A stretch of 64,000 nt of DNA from Boswellia sacra (Eukaryota; Streptophyta; Magnoliopsida; Sapindales; Burseraceae): positions 86,239 to 150,238 of the forward strand of contig SNVD02001406.1 in NCBI GenBank assembly GCA_013180625.2. The letters run 5' to 3'. Positions within the stretch are counted from its first letter, which is position 1. Every line of letters starts with the position of its first letter. Both the position numbers and the translations under genes were made by a program. Below, one piece after another: positions 12,910-24,897 of this stretch. The notes under the pieces were generated by a model, which had not been told where the DNA came from, did not search any database, and saw only the letters and a program-made list of their open reading frames with translations.

Positions 12910-13259
12910 TGGCATCAAGATTCCTCTTGATTTTGTGTAGTCGAAACTCAGATTGTGGCTCAAAAGACTCCCTTTAAACAGTGATGTGCAAATCATGGGT
13001 AATTTGGGCAACCACATGATTGCTAGGGTAGATTTCTTCCCCTTCAATGGTTATTCGATGTGTTATGATATTATGGCTTAAATTTGGTGCATTTTCGATA
13101 ATTTTTTTGGAAAAAATTTGGGAATGATGAAGATGTCTGTGCGGGTGTTTTAGGTTGAAGACATCTATGTAGATTTCATAGGGTCGTGTAGACATTCACT
13201 AGTCTGTATGGACGTTTCGTACTTTCCATGATTGCTTGCTTATTTTGTTTCCTATTTTA

Positions 13260-15130
13260 ACCTACTTCTTTACTTTTTGGTGAGCTAGCATTGACCACAA
13301 GGCTAGCGGTACCTTATCCAAGGCTCATGCCTGGTACAAGAAAATTAAAAGCCAAGCTGCAAAAAATCGGATCACCTTGACCACCTTTATCCCTTTTGTT
13401 CAAACTCTTTTATCTACTCCTCTGCATAATGATTGTAGAGCTTTCGGCACTTTGATTGAGTGGTGGATGCACACAGCCCACACAGTCCATTTACCCATAG
13501 ACTGGATTTTGTTGTTATGACTGGCTTGCCATGCCAGGGAAAGTCAATTCCTTTTAAATATTGTTTGAGCCTATCTGGTTTAATTGATGGCATAGTAGAG
13601 AAACCATTGTGCCATGCGCAAGAAAAAAGTCTAACACTACTATCCAGTATGACCCATTGAAGTAGTACCGGTAGCGCAGGGATGATTTGGGGCACTTGTA
13701 CAATGAGACTGAGATAGAGCAGTATGTGGTAGCTTTGTCTTCTACTTGCTAGGCTCGACTCTATTTGCTAATGCGTCGATTTCTGTGAAGCTTTGTCTTT
13801 TCCCCACCCTTCAAGATATTGATAAGGTGCAAGGCTAAGGCTGGGGCAGAGTTGCCTTGGCCCATCTTTACCTCTACTTAGACTGGTGCTATCATTGTAT
13901 TCATACTATCGGAGGCTCTTTGCTTCCATGACTTGAGTACATTTCTTTTCTTCTCCCTTCTCCCTTTTGTCTTTTTGTATGTTAATCACCAATTTTTTTA
14001 TCACAATGATGGGCTTAAGAGGTTGATATGTAATTGCTTGATTTTTTATTTAGTACAAAATTTATGAATCATAATATTAAACAATGTCAAAATAAGAACT
14101 CAATGTATCAAAATCTTGGAAAAAAAAAGCTATAAAAAAGCTTTAAAATCACTAAAAAAACATGGTAAAACATTATCTAAATTTTGGTCAATTTGGTCAA
14201 CCACGTGAAAATACCATACCATACCCGCCCCTACCCTACCATGCGGGAATGTAGAATGGTACCGTATTCAAGAATGGTATGGTATGGTATAAAAATTTAA
14301 AACCCGACCTATGGAGGGTAGGGGGATGGTATGGCGATGCCACACCATACCACACCATATGCACACCCCTACCCACGACTATATAAGTGGTCAAACGGGT
14401 GCCGAGACAGTGATATTTCCCATCTCTTTAAAAACCTTCGTGATGCCTTGTATCAACATACTTGGGATTAGGTAAATAACATAGTGTTAGTTTTCAATCT
14501 TTCTATATTTCTATAATACTTACTCTTATGATTTGCAGGTAAATCATCACTAATAAGGTGATCAGAGAGGGTAGAGTGTCACCATGATAAAGACCCTTCC
14601 TTTGGTGAATTAGAGGATTTTGCTAGAGGGTCTCGAGTATTACATGTGTTATCTCAGGGAGTGCATTTGTAATTGGATCCATGGTCCTGCAGGACATTGG
14701 ATTCCTCCTCCACTAAGCTTGATGGTGGAGACAGCTTGCCCTAACAAAAGATAAAGAACTCCTACTCTACCTAGAAGGGACACATGTGGATGATATCGAG
14801 TTCCCAGTGTTGGAGATCACGTATGGTGAATAGGTTGGGAACTATCTACTCCCATTCAGACAAGATGTCTTCATTGTTCCAAATATTTTTGCTACCATTA
14901 CCTATGGTACATCCGGTCATCAGAGGAAGAGGGGGCACACTATTGCTGGTTTTACCTCTTTTATAGCTACTGAGGATACTTCCCTCATCATTGGAGATTT
15001 TGAGATTCCTCCAGAGAGCTATGCCTTGCTTGTGGGTCTGGGTGGAGCAATTCAAAGACATATCTTCCATGTAGACCTTTCTATGGTTTCCGTCGTTGTT
15101 CCAACGAACACCATACATGTAACTCTCTCT
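13260..15130 (+). pseudogene. Decayed plant mobile domain (PMD)-like ORF
   Basis: Pieces of a protein can be read on the plus strand in shifting frames. One near 13310-13490 reads AHAWYKKIKSQAAKNRITLT and then IEWWMHTAHTVHLPI. Next come FVVMTGLPCQGKSIPFKYC (13515-13560) and WGRVALAHLYLYLDWCYHC with IGGSLLP (13830-13925). Farther on are HGPAGHWIPPPLSL (14680-14720) and DIEFPVLEITYGE (14795-14830). The MTGLP-x-x-G-x-x core and the WG(R)-LA-LY block are characteristic of plant mobile domain proteins, which occur both as host genes and inside transposons. Many stops and frameshifts make it non-functional. It lies between LTR copies C and D, antisense to them. The family call is by motif only. Confidence 0.45.
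14190..14380. repeat. GGTATGG/CCATACC inverted low-complexity block
   Basis: The block has 'accatacc' units on the left (14205-14250) and 'ggtatggt' units on the right (14265-14345), so it can fold back on itself. Its right end reads 'ccatatgcacacccctaccc', whose complement GGGTAGGGGTGTGCATATGG resembles the TAGGGGTG end of some hAT-type MITEs. A matching left end was not found, so it may be a truncated non-autonomous hAT element lying inside the PMD-like region. Confidence 0.4.
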
Positions 15131-15894
15131 TTTTTGTTATCTTTTTTCCTTTCTTTTCTTGGAATAAATGGTTTACTGAATGCATATGTAGGTACCCCTT
15201 GTTACGGCTCAACGTCTGGATGGATTTTATGTCACCTCAAGAGGATTTATCCAACATTTGTCTCATAATAACAGGGTAAAGATGCAAAAACTATATCAAA
15301 TATGCACGTCTTTATTTCTATATGCTCGTACTAATCGTGCTCTGCTCTTTTTTGTTTGGATCAGAGGTTAAGAGAGAGGATTGCTGCTCTGGAGCTTGAG
15401 AGTACCATAATTTAAGAGGGAGGCAATGGCGATCAATACGACATGAGAGATAATGAGGATCATGGGCCCGTTAAGTGTAGGACACCCTATCTATTACGCT
15501 TTTTAGGATAATTTAGGGTTTTATCTCTTTTCAAATACAAATTTATAAATGTTTGCACATTGGTTTGATTTGGCCTTTTTTTTTTTTGGATTTGGAACTT
15601 GATTTTATGATTTTGGATTTTATGAAACTCTTATTTACCATTCATCATTAGTTATTTTAAGCTTCATGAAGCATCCAAATATCAAACAATCTGTAAGAAT
15701 TTAACCAATAACAACATTTGGTAACAGAATAGTCAAAAATCCATATTTTTAGACAAACATCCATGCTCCTAATTGAGACAAGTTTGCGCCTGTTTCAAGG
15801 CATGAGCAGTCGTGCACCTGTTTGAGCGGTCGTGTGGCTATTTGGGCGAGCTTTGGAATCTTACATTATTTTTAAACATAATTCAGGCACCTTT

Positions 15895-16835
15895 TATGAG
15901 TGGGGCTTTCATCCCACTCCAAGCATTTGCAATCATGACATTACATCAAAGCCTTTTTCAAGACTTAAGGGATCACAAACAAGCCATAAATGCTAGTTTG
16001 GAGATATGATGGAGTCGCCACCCAAGTTTCTCTTAGGAAAAAATTGGATGATGGCAGTTAAATCACTTGCTTTAGGACCTAAACTATCTTCATCCCTTTA
16101 GAGATGAGTTCAAGAAGTTAGTTATGAGCCTTTAGCTTACTCAGATGTAAATCTAGCCTCTACTAGGGTATACCAAATTGAAATGGATTAATTATCAAAT
16201 TTATTATACTATTTGTTAGTTCGTTTTAACCACACATTTTCCAATTTTATTCTTATTAACATGTGAGGTGAAATCAAGCAAAACAATTTCTATCAAAAAA
16301 AAAAAAAAAAGAAGGAGATGAGGAGAAAAGAATTACATTATCTTATAAACATAGGGGAAAGGGGAAGGGATAATAAAATGAGTAAAATAAAATAAGGCAA
16401 GTACCTACAAATAATAATATCTATGGACAAAAGTAACGAATATCAAATAAGCAAAAAAAGGAATTATAGAACATGCAAATAATTCACAAAAAGCATGGTG
16501 AAAACAAGAAAATAAACAAACAATCAAAATGAGACCAACAAAGCAACGAATCCCTTATCACCATTCATGAGTCCATCCGTGCATATTGGATCCTTTCATA
16601 CACATCAAAACAAGAAAAGACAACAAAACAAACAAAGAAGAATTTAAATAAATATCATCACCAAATACTAGTCCACCCCTATTCCTCAAATCTACTCATG
16701 TGATTCAAAAGAAAATGAAAAAGAGGGTAGAAGAAAAAGAAACAAAGCACTTAAACAAAACAATCAAAGTGATGGTCCCTCTTCATCAAGTGCGAGTCTA
16801 CCATTACTTCATAACAAAACATAAGCAAAAGAATA
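15895..16835 (-). mobile_element. Partial LTR of the Tat-like gypsy family (copy D)
   Basis: Starting TATGAGTGGGGC, this matches the first half of the other copies (for example 'tcaaagcctttttcaagacttaagg' and the variant of 'gtgatggtccctc' near 16770). It stops at about 16835, where an LTR of the same family in the opposite orientation begins. A run of about 16 A lies near 16295. Copies C and D face the same way and bracket the PMD-like remnant. Confidence 0.6.
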
Positions 16836-16839
16836 AGAG

Positions 16840-18780
16840 TGTAGAAACTTGATTTTTGAGGCTCGATGATGAAGAAAAGATGAATGAAGAGTAATAAAAA
16901 TGACCAAAATGCCCTTGCAAACAAAAAGAAGAAAGTCGAGGAGAAACTAGCCAAAAGCTTTGAAAACTAACACATAATTTTGAAAAATCACATAAATTAA
17001 TCCAGGAGAAATCTGATAATGGATCATATACTATTGTGAAGATACGGATGTCTAGTTTTCGCAGAATTTTAAGGATCACAAATCGGAGTTGAACTTGAAG
17101 AGTTACACGTGATCGAAAGACTGAAGGTCAGAAGGGACTGCATTGAAAAAATACAAAATCGAAGGGTTGGTGGGCCACAACTGGTCGACGATTGGCTGTC
17201 CTACCACCAGTCGATGGTCCACCCATAGTTGGCCTACTGTCTAACTACAGGCCAATGGTCCTCACATAGCTTTCACTTTTGGAAAATTACACCACCAACC
17301 TTCATTTTTTTTCCTTATTCACATGCGCCTTTTAGCTATATAAACCCCCTTTGGCTCACTTTTTAAGACACACCGAAGTCTTCTCTTCTCTCTCTTGATG
17401 ACGCACTTGAGAGTTCAAAGACTGTTTTCTAGTTTAATATGTTTTAAGGCGTTCTATTACTCCAAACTTAGAAATGGTATGTCTTGACAGCAGTTCTCTC
17501 TTCTCCCTTTTCTTTTCTTATTTAATTTTCTTGCTTTAGAATAAGCATGTTTTGTTTTGTTTATGCTTAGAATAAGCATGTTTGGGTTTTATTTTAATGC
17601 TTAGAAGCATGTTTAGGGGTTTTATGAATTATTTAACCCTTTATTTGTCTTGCACGGTAGAAATGCTTGTCAAGGCAAGTCATCTTCCCTTTCCTTATTT
17701 AGAAACATGAATAGGGATTTTATTTTTTTATGAAAGCTTAGAATCATGATAGGAGTTCATGTTTCGAATTATGCTTAAGAGCACATGATTAGAGTTACAC
17801 TAGGAAGACTTGTGTTTTTTGAAGCATGCTAGGAAATAGCATAGAATAGGCAAGAATTACCATATTTACCCTTCCATGATTGATATTGATTGATTGAATT
17901 ATGGTAGAATTGCCATGTCTAGGGAAGAATTGCCATATTTAGAATTTGTCATTGAATTATGCTAGAATTGCTTTTAGGAGGTAGAGTTACCATGATAAAT
18001 TATCAAATCTAGGTAGAATTGTTATGATTCTAGTTTATGGCTTTGTTTATGATTTTAATTGATTTTTTTTTTGAATTAATTGCCATGACTAGAAATTTGA
18101 ATAAATGATTGAATAAATGACATGAATATGTATAAAGAGGCTTAATAAGCATGGAATAGACTCACATAGAGTGTTGAGGAATTCGTTATTTATTAAATCT
18201 CAAATTGATTGCTTATTCAATATATGATTTGCATGAATATGCTATGCATGGAATATTTTATATCATTGAATATTTGAAGTCTTTAGAAGTAAATTTACTT
18301 TATTATTGAAGAGTAATGTAATCCTATCCCCTATCCCCCATGTTTGAAAGGAATTGTAATTTTATTCTCCTCATCTTTTTCTTTGTATGAATATATAATT
18401 GTTTTGAATGAAATCACCTTACATATCTTTAAGAAGATAAAATGAATAATGTGTGCATAAAATAAATAGCATAAGCGGACTGTATAACAATGTAAGCTAT
18501 TCTTATTTGATATACCCTAGTGGAGGCCGTATTTAGATCCGTGGGAGGCAAATGGCTCGTACCTAACTTCTTGAACCCATCTATGAAGGCATGAAGATAG
18601 TTTAGGTCCTGAAGTGAGGAATCAGATTGCCTTTATCCATTCCCAATTGAATAAATAGGTGGTGACTCTATTCTCCAGACGTGCCTATGGCTCATTTGTG
18701 TTCCCTTGAGTCTTGAAAAAGGCTTTGACATAGTATCGTGGTCGCAAATGCTCTGACAGGATGAAAGCCCCATTCATAAC
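16840..18780 (+). mobile_element. LTR of the Tat-like gypsy family in opposite orientation (copy E)
   Basis: The repeat begins TGTAGAAACTTGA and ends GCCCCATTCATAACA, 1941 bp, and is the reverse complement of the family in copies A-D and F. In this direction a TATA-like 'gctatataaaccccc' lies at about 17335, followed by a pyrimidine-rich stretch, which suggests this is the LTR sense direction. It abuts copy D on the left with no gap and the copia remnant on the right. No matching target duplication is seen, so it came here by rearrangement or its flanks have been lost. Confidence 0.65.
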
Positions 18781-20305
18781 AGTATTTGTGAAAGCTTTAA
18801 CTTTAGGTAACTATTCTGAACCTAGTTCAAAAAGGTCAAGTCCTAGTTTGAAAAGTAATGAAGTTTTTGTATCTCTAGTGAGTTCTTTTAAATCCAAGTC
18901 CTTAAAAGGTAAAAAGATTTGTTCTAACATGTTTTTTTTTTTGTGTCAAAAGGCATGTGAGACCTAGATGCTTTAAATTGTTGAGTCTTTTGCATGAAAG
19001 GTCAAAACAGTTCAAACAGTTACCTAAGTGGGTTAAGAAAGACAAAACAACCTGCAATGTTGCTTTTACTACATTTAATGATTCTTCTAATGATATGTGG
19101 TATTTTGACAATGGTTATTCCAGGTATATGACTGAAAATAAGAATTTTTTTAAAAACTTTGAGTCATACAGGGAAGGAAATGTCATATTTGATGATGGTG
19201 CAAAAAGCAAGGTGATTGATAAGGGTACTTTAAATGTTAAAGGCTTACTTGAATTTTAAAATGTTTTGCTTGTTGATGGACTTAAAGCTAATCTGATTAG
19301 CATTAATTAGATATGTGATGATAAGTATGTTGTTAACTTTACTAAACAAAGGTGCATGGTTTTAGATGATGTAGGAAAATGCATTTTAGAAGACAATAGA
19401 TCTTCTGATAATTGTTACTTGGTAGCAAATGCATCTCATGCTATGACATCATATTTGAATTGTGGAATCAAAAGTTAGGACATTTAAACTAAAAACTTGG
19501 TTAAATTGACTAAGTTAGGTGCTATTAGAAATATTCCTACACTTAATGATCAATCTGATGGGATATACGGACCATGTCAACTAGGAAAACAAATTAAAAG
19601 GTCATTTAAGTCTATATCATATCTTAGCACATCTAAAATATTTGATTTGCTTCACATGGATCTGGGTCCTTTGCAGATTGAAAGCATTTTTGGTAAGAGA
19701 TATGTTTTTGTTTATGTTGATGATTTCTCTAGATACACTTGGATTGATTTTATTACAAAAAAATCTGATACATTTGAAGCTTTCAAGAATCTTTATGTTA
19801 AGCTTGAAAATGAGCAAAATAGGAACATTGGTAGGATAGTAAGGATAAGAAGTGAACAAGGCAAGAAGTTTGAAAATGTTAGCTATGTTAATTTTTATAA
19901 ATACTATGGAATTGTACATGAGTTTTCTGCCCCCAAAACACCTGAACAAAATGGTATTGTGGAGAGAAAGAACAGAACACTTTAAGAGATGGCTAGAGTG
20001 ATGCTCAATAGCAAAAAATTGACCAAAAGACTATAGGTTGAAACAATTAGCACTACTTGTTATATTTCTAATAGAGTTTTTCTCAGATCTGGCACTAACC
20101 AAACTCCTTATAAGATTTTAAAAGGAAGAAAACCTAACTTAAAATATTTTCATGTTTTTGGATACAGGTGTTACATTTTATAAATAATAGAGTGTAGTTA
20201 GGTAAATTTAATCCAAAAAGTGATAAATGAGTCTTTGTGAGATATGCACTGAATAGCAAGGCATTTCGTGTTTCTAACTTTCGAACTGGGATTGTATTAG
20301 AGTCT
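18781..20305 (+). pseudogene. Ty1/copia (SIRE/Maximus-like) gag end, protease and integrase, decayed
   Basis: After a degenerate gag tail, a protease region reads WYFDNGYSRYMTENKNFF (about 19099-19152), where active copies have D-S-G. Integrase follows from about 19497 to 19985, with the zinc-finger end GPCQLGKQIK, the core segment FVYVDDFSRYTWIDF, and an APKTPEQNGIVERKNRTL block. Several in-frame stops are present. The reading frame stops at 20305, where a solo LTR is inserted, and resumes at 22198. The 5' LTR and most of gag are missing, cut off at the junction with LTR copy E. Confidence 0.75.
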
Positions 20306-22192
20306 TGTAAATGGGGCTTTCATCTCGCTAGAGCGTTTGCGATCACAACACTATGTCAAAGCCTCTTCTGAGACTTAAGGGAACATAAACGAGTCATGGG
20401 TAGGTCTGGAGAAAGGAGTCGCCACCCAATTATCCGATTAGGAATGAATGGAGGCAATTCGATCCCTCACTTGGGGACCTAAACTATCATCATCCCTTTA
20501 GAGATGGGTTCAAGAAGTTAGGTACGAGTCTTTCAACTCGCCAGGATGTGAATCTGGCCTCCACTTGGGAAATAACAAATAGGAATAACTCGTGTTGTTA
20601 CTTAGCCTGCTTAAGTGGTTGATTTTATGCACACATTCCATTTTATCTTTATTAGACATGTTAAATGATTTTTCAATCAAAACAGTTGTATATTCATATA
20701 AAGAAAGAGGGAGGAGAAAAGATTACATTTCCATCAAATATAAGGGAAGGGAAGAGGATTACAACATTTTTTATTCAACAAAAAAAAAAATAAAACATTC
20801 CATACATAAATGTATTTGAATATTTATTCTAAGTGATGGTCCCTCACCATCAATGTGAGTCTTCCATCACTTCATGGTATCATATAAATACACTTCTTAA
20901 TACACAAATATTCATAAATCTTACAAAGTCATAATCTAATATCATGGTATTCTAGTCTAGATTTCGATAAATTCTATCATGGTAATTCTACATGTAGCTA
21001 TTATAGCATAATTCATATAAAGTATCATTGCATTTCTACTCTAAAACATGATTCTCATGGCATGGCATATTCTAGCCTAATTCATGACATTCATGGCATG
21101 TTCTAGCCTAGTTCAAACAATCATCGATCATAGTACACAAGGGTAAAATGGTAATTCTATCTATTCTTATGTTATTTCCTAGCATTCATCAAAGGAAGTA
21201 AATTTTTCTAGTATGATTCTAGTCATGTGCTCTTAAGCATGATTCTAAACATGTTCTCCTAATATGATTCTAAGCATTCACAAAGAAAATAAATTTTTAA
21301 GCATCATTCTAAAAAAGGAAAGTTTGTGGACTTACCTCGACAAGCTTATCCATCTTGCAAAACAAATTGGGTTAGAACAATTCATAATAACCCTAATCAT
21401 GCTCCGAAGCATAAAAATAAAACCCTAAATATGCTTTTTCTAGGCAAGAAAAATAAAAGAGAAAATAGGAGGGAAGAGAGAATTCTGCTATCAAGACATA
21501 CCCTTTCCGGGTTTAGAGCAATAGAACACCTAAAAAAAATTTTTACTAAAAAAGACTTCTTAAATTCTTGAGCGTGTCTTCAAGAGGGAGAAAGAGATGA
21601 TTGCATTCGACAATCGGTGTGCATTGCAAAGTAAAAGAAGTAGGGTTTATATAAGAGAGGGGTGCAGATGAAAAAGGAAGTTCTTCAAGCTAACTTCCAA
21701 AAATAACCCAACAAGGGCCGAACGACCATCCTTAAACAGCCAGCCGACCATCTGATAGACGTCAGGCCATTGGCCAATAGCAGGGTGACTGTCAGATGGC
21801 TGCCTGCTGTCTTGGATAGCCGGGTGGCTATCTGATGGCCGGTCGGTCAATTTCTAGTAGCCTTTTTTCCATTTTTGTATTCCTTCAAGGTAGCCCTCTT
21901 CAAACCTTTGTTCTTTGAATCACATATAACTTCTCGAGTTCAACTTCGATTTGTAATCTATAAATTGTTACAAAAACTAGACATCCGTAGGTTCGCAACG
22001 GTATATGACTCATCATCAGATTCCTCCTAGATTAATTTCTGTGATTTTTCAAATTCACATGTCAGTTTTCCAAACTCTTCACCAACTTCTTCTCACCCTT
22101 CTCTTCTTGATCTTCAAGGGCATTTCGATCATTTTCATTACTCGACATTCATCTTCATTCCTTCATCGAGCTTAAAAAATTCAGTGTCTACA
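20306..22192 (-). mobile_element. Solo LTR of the Tat-like gypsy family (copy F) with TSD AGTCT
   Basis: The 1887-bp repeat runs from TGTAAATGGGGC to CAGTGTCTACA. It is flanked by perfect AGTCT at 20301-20305 and 22193-22197. It has no internal coding region. The copia reading frame continues across it ('...VLES' before, 'TNVVFNDLDDY' after), which independently confirms the insertion. A GC-rich repeat patch lies at 21710-21850. This is the best defined copy of the family in the window. Confidence 0.9.
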
Positions 22193-22197
22193 AGTCT

Positions 22198-24070
22198 ACA
22201 AATGTGGTGTTCAATGACCTTGATGATTATGCAAAGTACTCACATGAAGAAAGCATAATCAACTTCATAGAAACTACAAAAAGTCCAACACCAGTCAGTA
22301 GTAACAACAAAGAAGATTCTACTATAAAGAAGGAAAATTGTTGTTACACTAGACATAACAACATCATTTGATAGCATAGACCTGGACAGAAGTTTAATCA
22401 GAAGTGATGATGAGAGGAAAGATTCACCCTCTTGGATACAAAGGCACATCTAATCAGCTTAATCATTGGAAGTCCAAATGGCGTGATGAAGACAAGGAGC
22501 TAGGTAAAGAAATCAGGTAAACTTTGCTTTTTATGTTTCCTTAATTGAGCCTAAGGAATATGAAAGAAGCTTTAAAAGAGGAAGCTTGGATACAAGCTAT
22601 GTAGAATGAACTTAATCAGTTTAAAAGAAATGAAGTTTGGGAATTAGTTCCTAGGCCACATAATGCAAATGTCAGTAGAACTATATGGATATTTAAGAAC
22701 AAAACTGATGAGAATGGAGAAGTAGTTAGAAATAAAGCTAGGTTAGTGACATAAGGTTACACACAAGTAGAAGGCATAAACTTTGATGAAACCTTTATAC
22801 CAATAGCTAGACTTGAGTCTATCAGATTACTACTTGCTATTGCTTTCTTACTTGATTTTAAATTGTATCAAATGGATGTTAAGATAGCCTTCTTAAATGG
22901 CTATCTTAAAGAAGAGGCTTTTGTTGAACAACCCAAATGATTTGAAGATCCTAAACATCTTGATTTTGTGTACAAGTTGCATAAGGCTTTGTATGGTTTG
23001 AAACAAGCTTCTTGAGCTTGGTGTGAAAAATTGACAAGTTTTCCTGATTAAAAATGGTTATACTACGAGTAGCAATGATAATACTTTTTTTTATCAAACA
23101 TGCATCTAGTTATTTCATGTTGCTCAAGTGTATGTAGACGATGTCGTGTTTGGCTCAACTAACAAAAACAAGACTGATGAGTTTGTTGAGTTGATACAGG
23201 GAGAGTTTCAAATGAGCATGGTATGAGAATTGAATTTCTTTCTTGAATTGCAGCTTAAGCAAATGAATGATGAGATATTCATATCTCGATCAAAATATGC
23301 TAAGGATCTAGTAAAGAAATTTGAACTTGAGAAGTCAAAACCTATGAGAACTCCTATCTGTACTAACTTGAAACTTTCTAAAGATGATGTAGGAAAAGAA
23401 ATTGATACTAGTATATATAGAAGCATCATTGGCAGCTTACTTTACCTCACTATCGGCAGACTAGATTTATGTTTCAGTGTAAGACTTTATGCAAGGTTTC
23501 AAGAAAAACCTGAGGAATCCACCTGGTAGCAGTGAAAAGAATCATCAGGTTTATACATGGAACTTAGGTTTACAGGATATGGTTTTCTAAAAAAAAAAAG
23601 ATTGTCTTCCAAGGTTAATGATGCTAATTAGGCAGGGAATACTGATGATATAAAGAGCACATCAGGCGGATGTTTTTACTTGGGTATCAACTTGGTTTCT
23701 TGACATAGCAAGAAACAGAATTCTATCTCCTTATCCACTATAGAAGTAGAATACATTGCTGCATGGAGTTGTTATATACACAACTATTATGGATGGAGCA
23801 AATGCTAAGTGATTATAGTATTGAACAAAAACCTATAATTATGTTTTGTGATAATACTAATGCACTTCCAAAAATCCAGTCCAGCATTCTAAAACAAAGC
23901 ACATTGACAAAAGGAACCATTTTATAAGAGAGCTTATAGAGTCAAAGGTGATACACATTGAACACATCTCCACTGAAAATCAATCAACTGACCTGTTCAC
24001 TAAGGCATTAGATGTATCAAGATTCGAGAATCTAAGAAAGGCCTTAGGCATTTGTCAACTTTCTAAATAG
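22198..24070 (+). pseudogene. Ty1/copia (SIRE/Maximus-like) RT and RNase H, decayed
   Basis: This continues the element from 18781. RT begins near 22560 with EEAWIQAM and continues through NEVWELVPRPHNANVSRTIW, YQMDVKIAFLNGYLKEEAF (about 22865-22920) and LHKALYGLKQAS (about 22978-23013). The expected YVDD region near 23130 is frame-shifted. The connection domain at 23230-23529 is open (ISRSKYAKDLVKKFELEKSK, IIGSLLYLT). RNase H remnants follow to about 24060, including SLSTIEVEYIAAW near 23730. At least a dozen stops and frame changes rule out function. Confidence 0.75.
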
Positions 24071-24897
24071 CATTCTTTTTCTATTATGTTAATTGTATCT
24101 GTAGTATCATAAGTTTTCTTCTAATCAAACATGTGTGAGTTGTAATCTATGTTATGTTTTTATTGAAATACTGGATAAAATTGAAAAAAATACAGAGAGG
24201 ATAGTAGTATATGACGTGTGAAAGCCATCTTTAAGAGTAACCTCAGGGTATCTAGGTGAGGTCACTCACTTAAATGAAAATGGCTACCTTTATATTGTGT
24301 GAAAGCTACTATATTTAATTCATAATTCAATGTGATTAGTTTCTATGAATATGTCAAAAAGTTATTTTTGACATCTCAATTGAATAAAAAATAAACTTAA
24401 ACATATTTCTTATGTTGATTATAAACAGCTCTAAAGTATGCTTTTTTAGAATGAATCATATGATGTCTAGATATTGTTATTATATTAATTGTAATTGTTT
24501 TCTATTATGTTGTTTATAACAAACAATTCTGCTCGTGCATGACTTAAATTTGACTTTCTTATTAGCATCCATGTGTAAAATTTGACTTTCTTATTGGCAT
24601 CCATATGTGCAATTATGCCATGTCAACAATATTCATATAAGGGGGAGATTTTCATTGGTGGGAATCCTTGGCTTTATAAAATTCCTCATTTTAATCAAAA
24701 TCAATTTTTGAAATTATTTCATTAATTACATTAATATGTTTGTTTTGAAAAATAAAAATCAAATTTGAATTGTTTTTGGAAACCGAATTGGACTAGGATT
24801 CTTTATTTCCAAGATTATCACATATAGTTAGGGTTTTATTGTTCCATATCAAGATTTCTTTTTATTCGATCTCTCTTTCTCTTGTTCTATCCAACCC

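Noticed and set aside
21647..21850. Open frame with repeated RPSDSHPAI residues
   Set aside because: It is the translation of the GC-rich repeat patch inside a solo LTR, not a gene.
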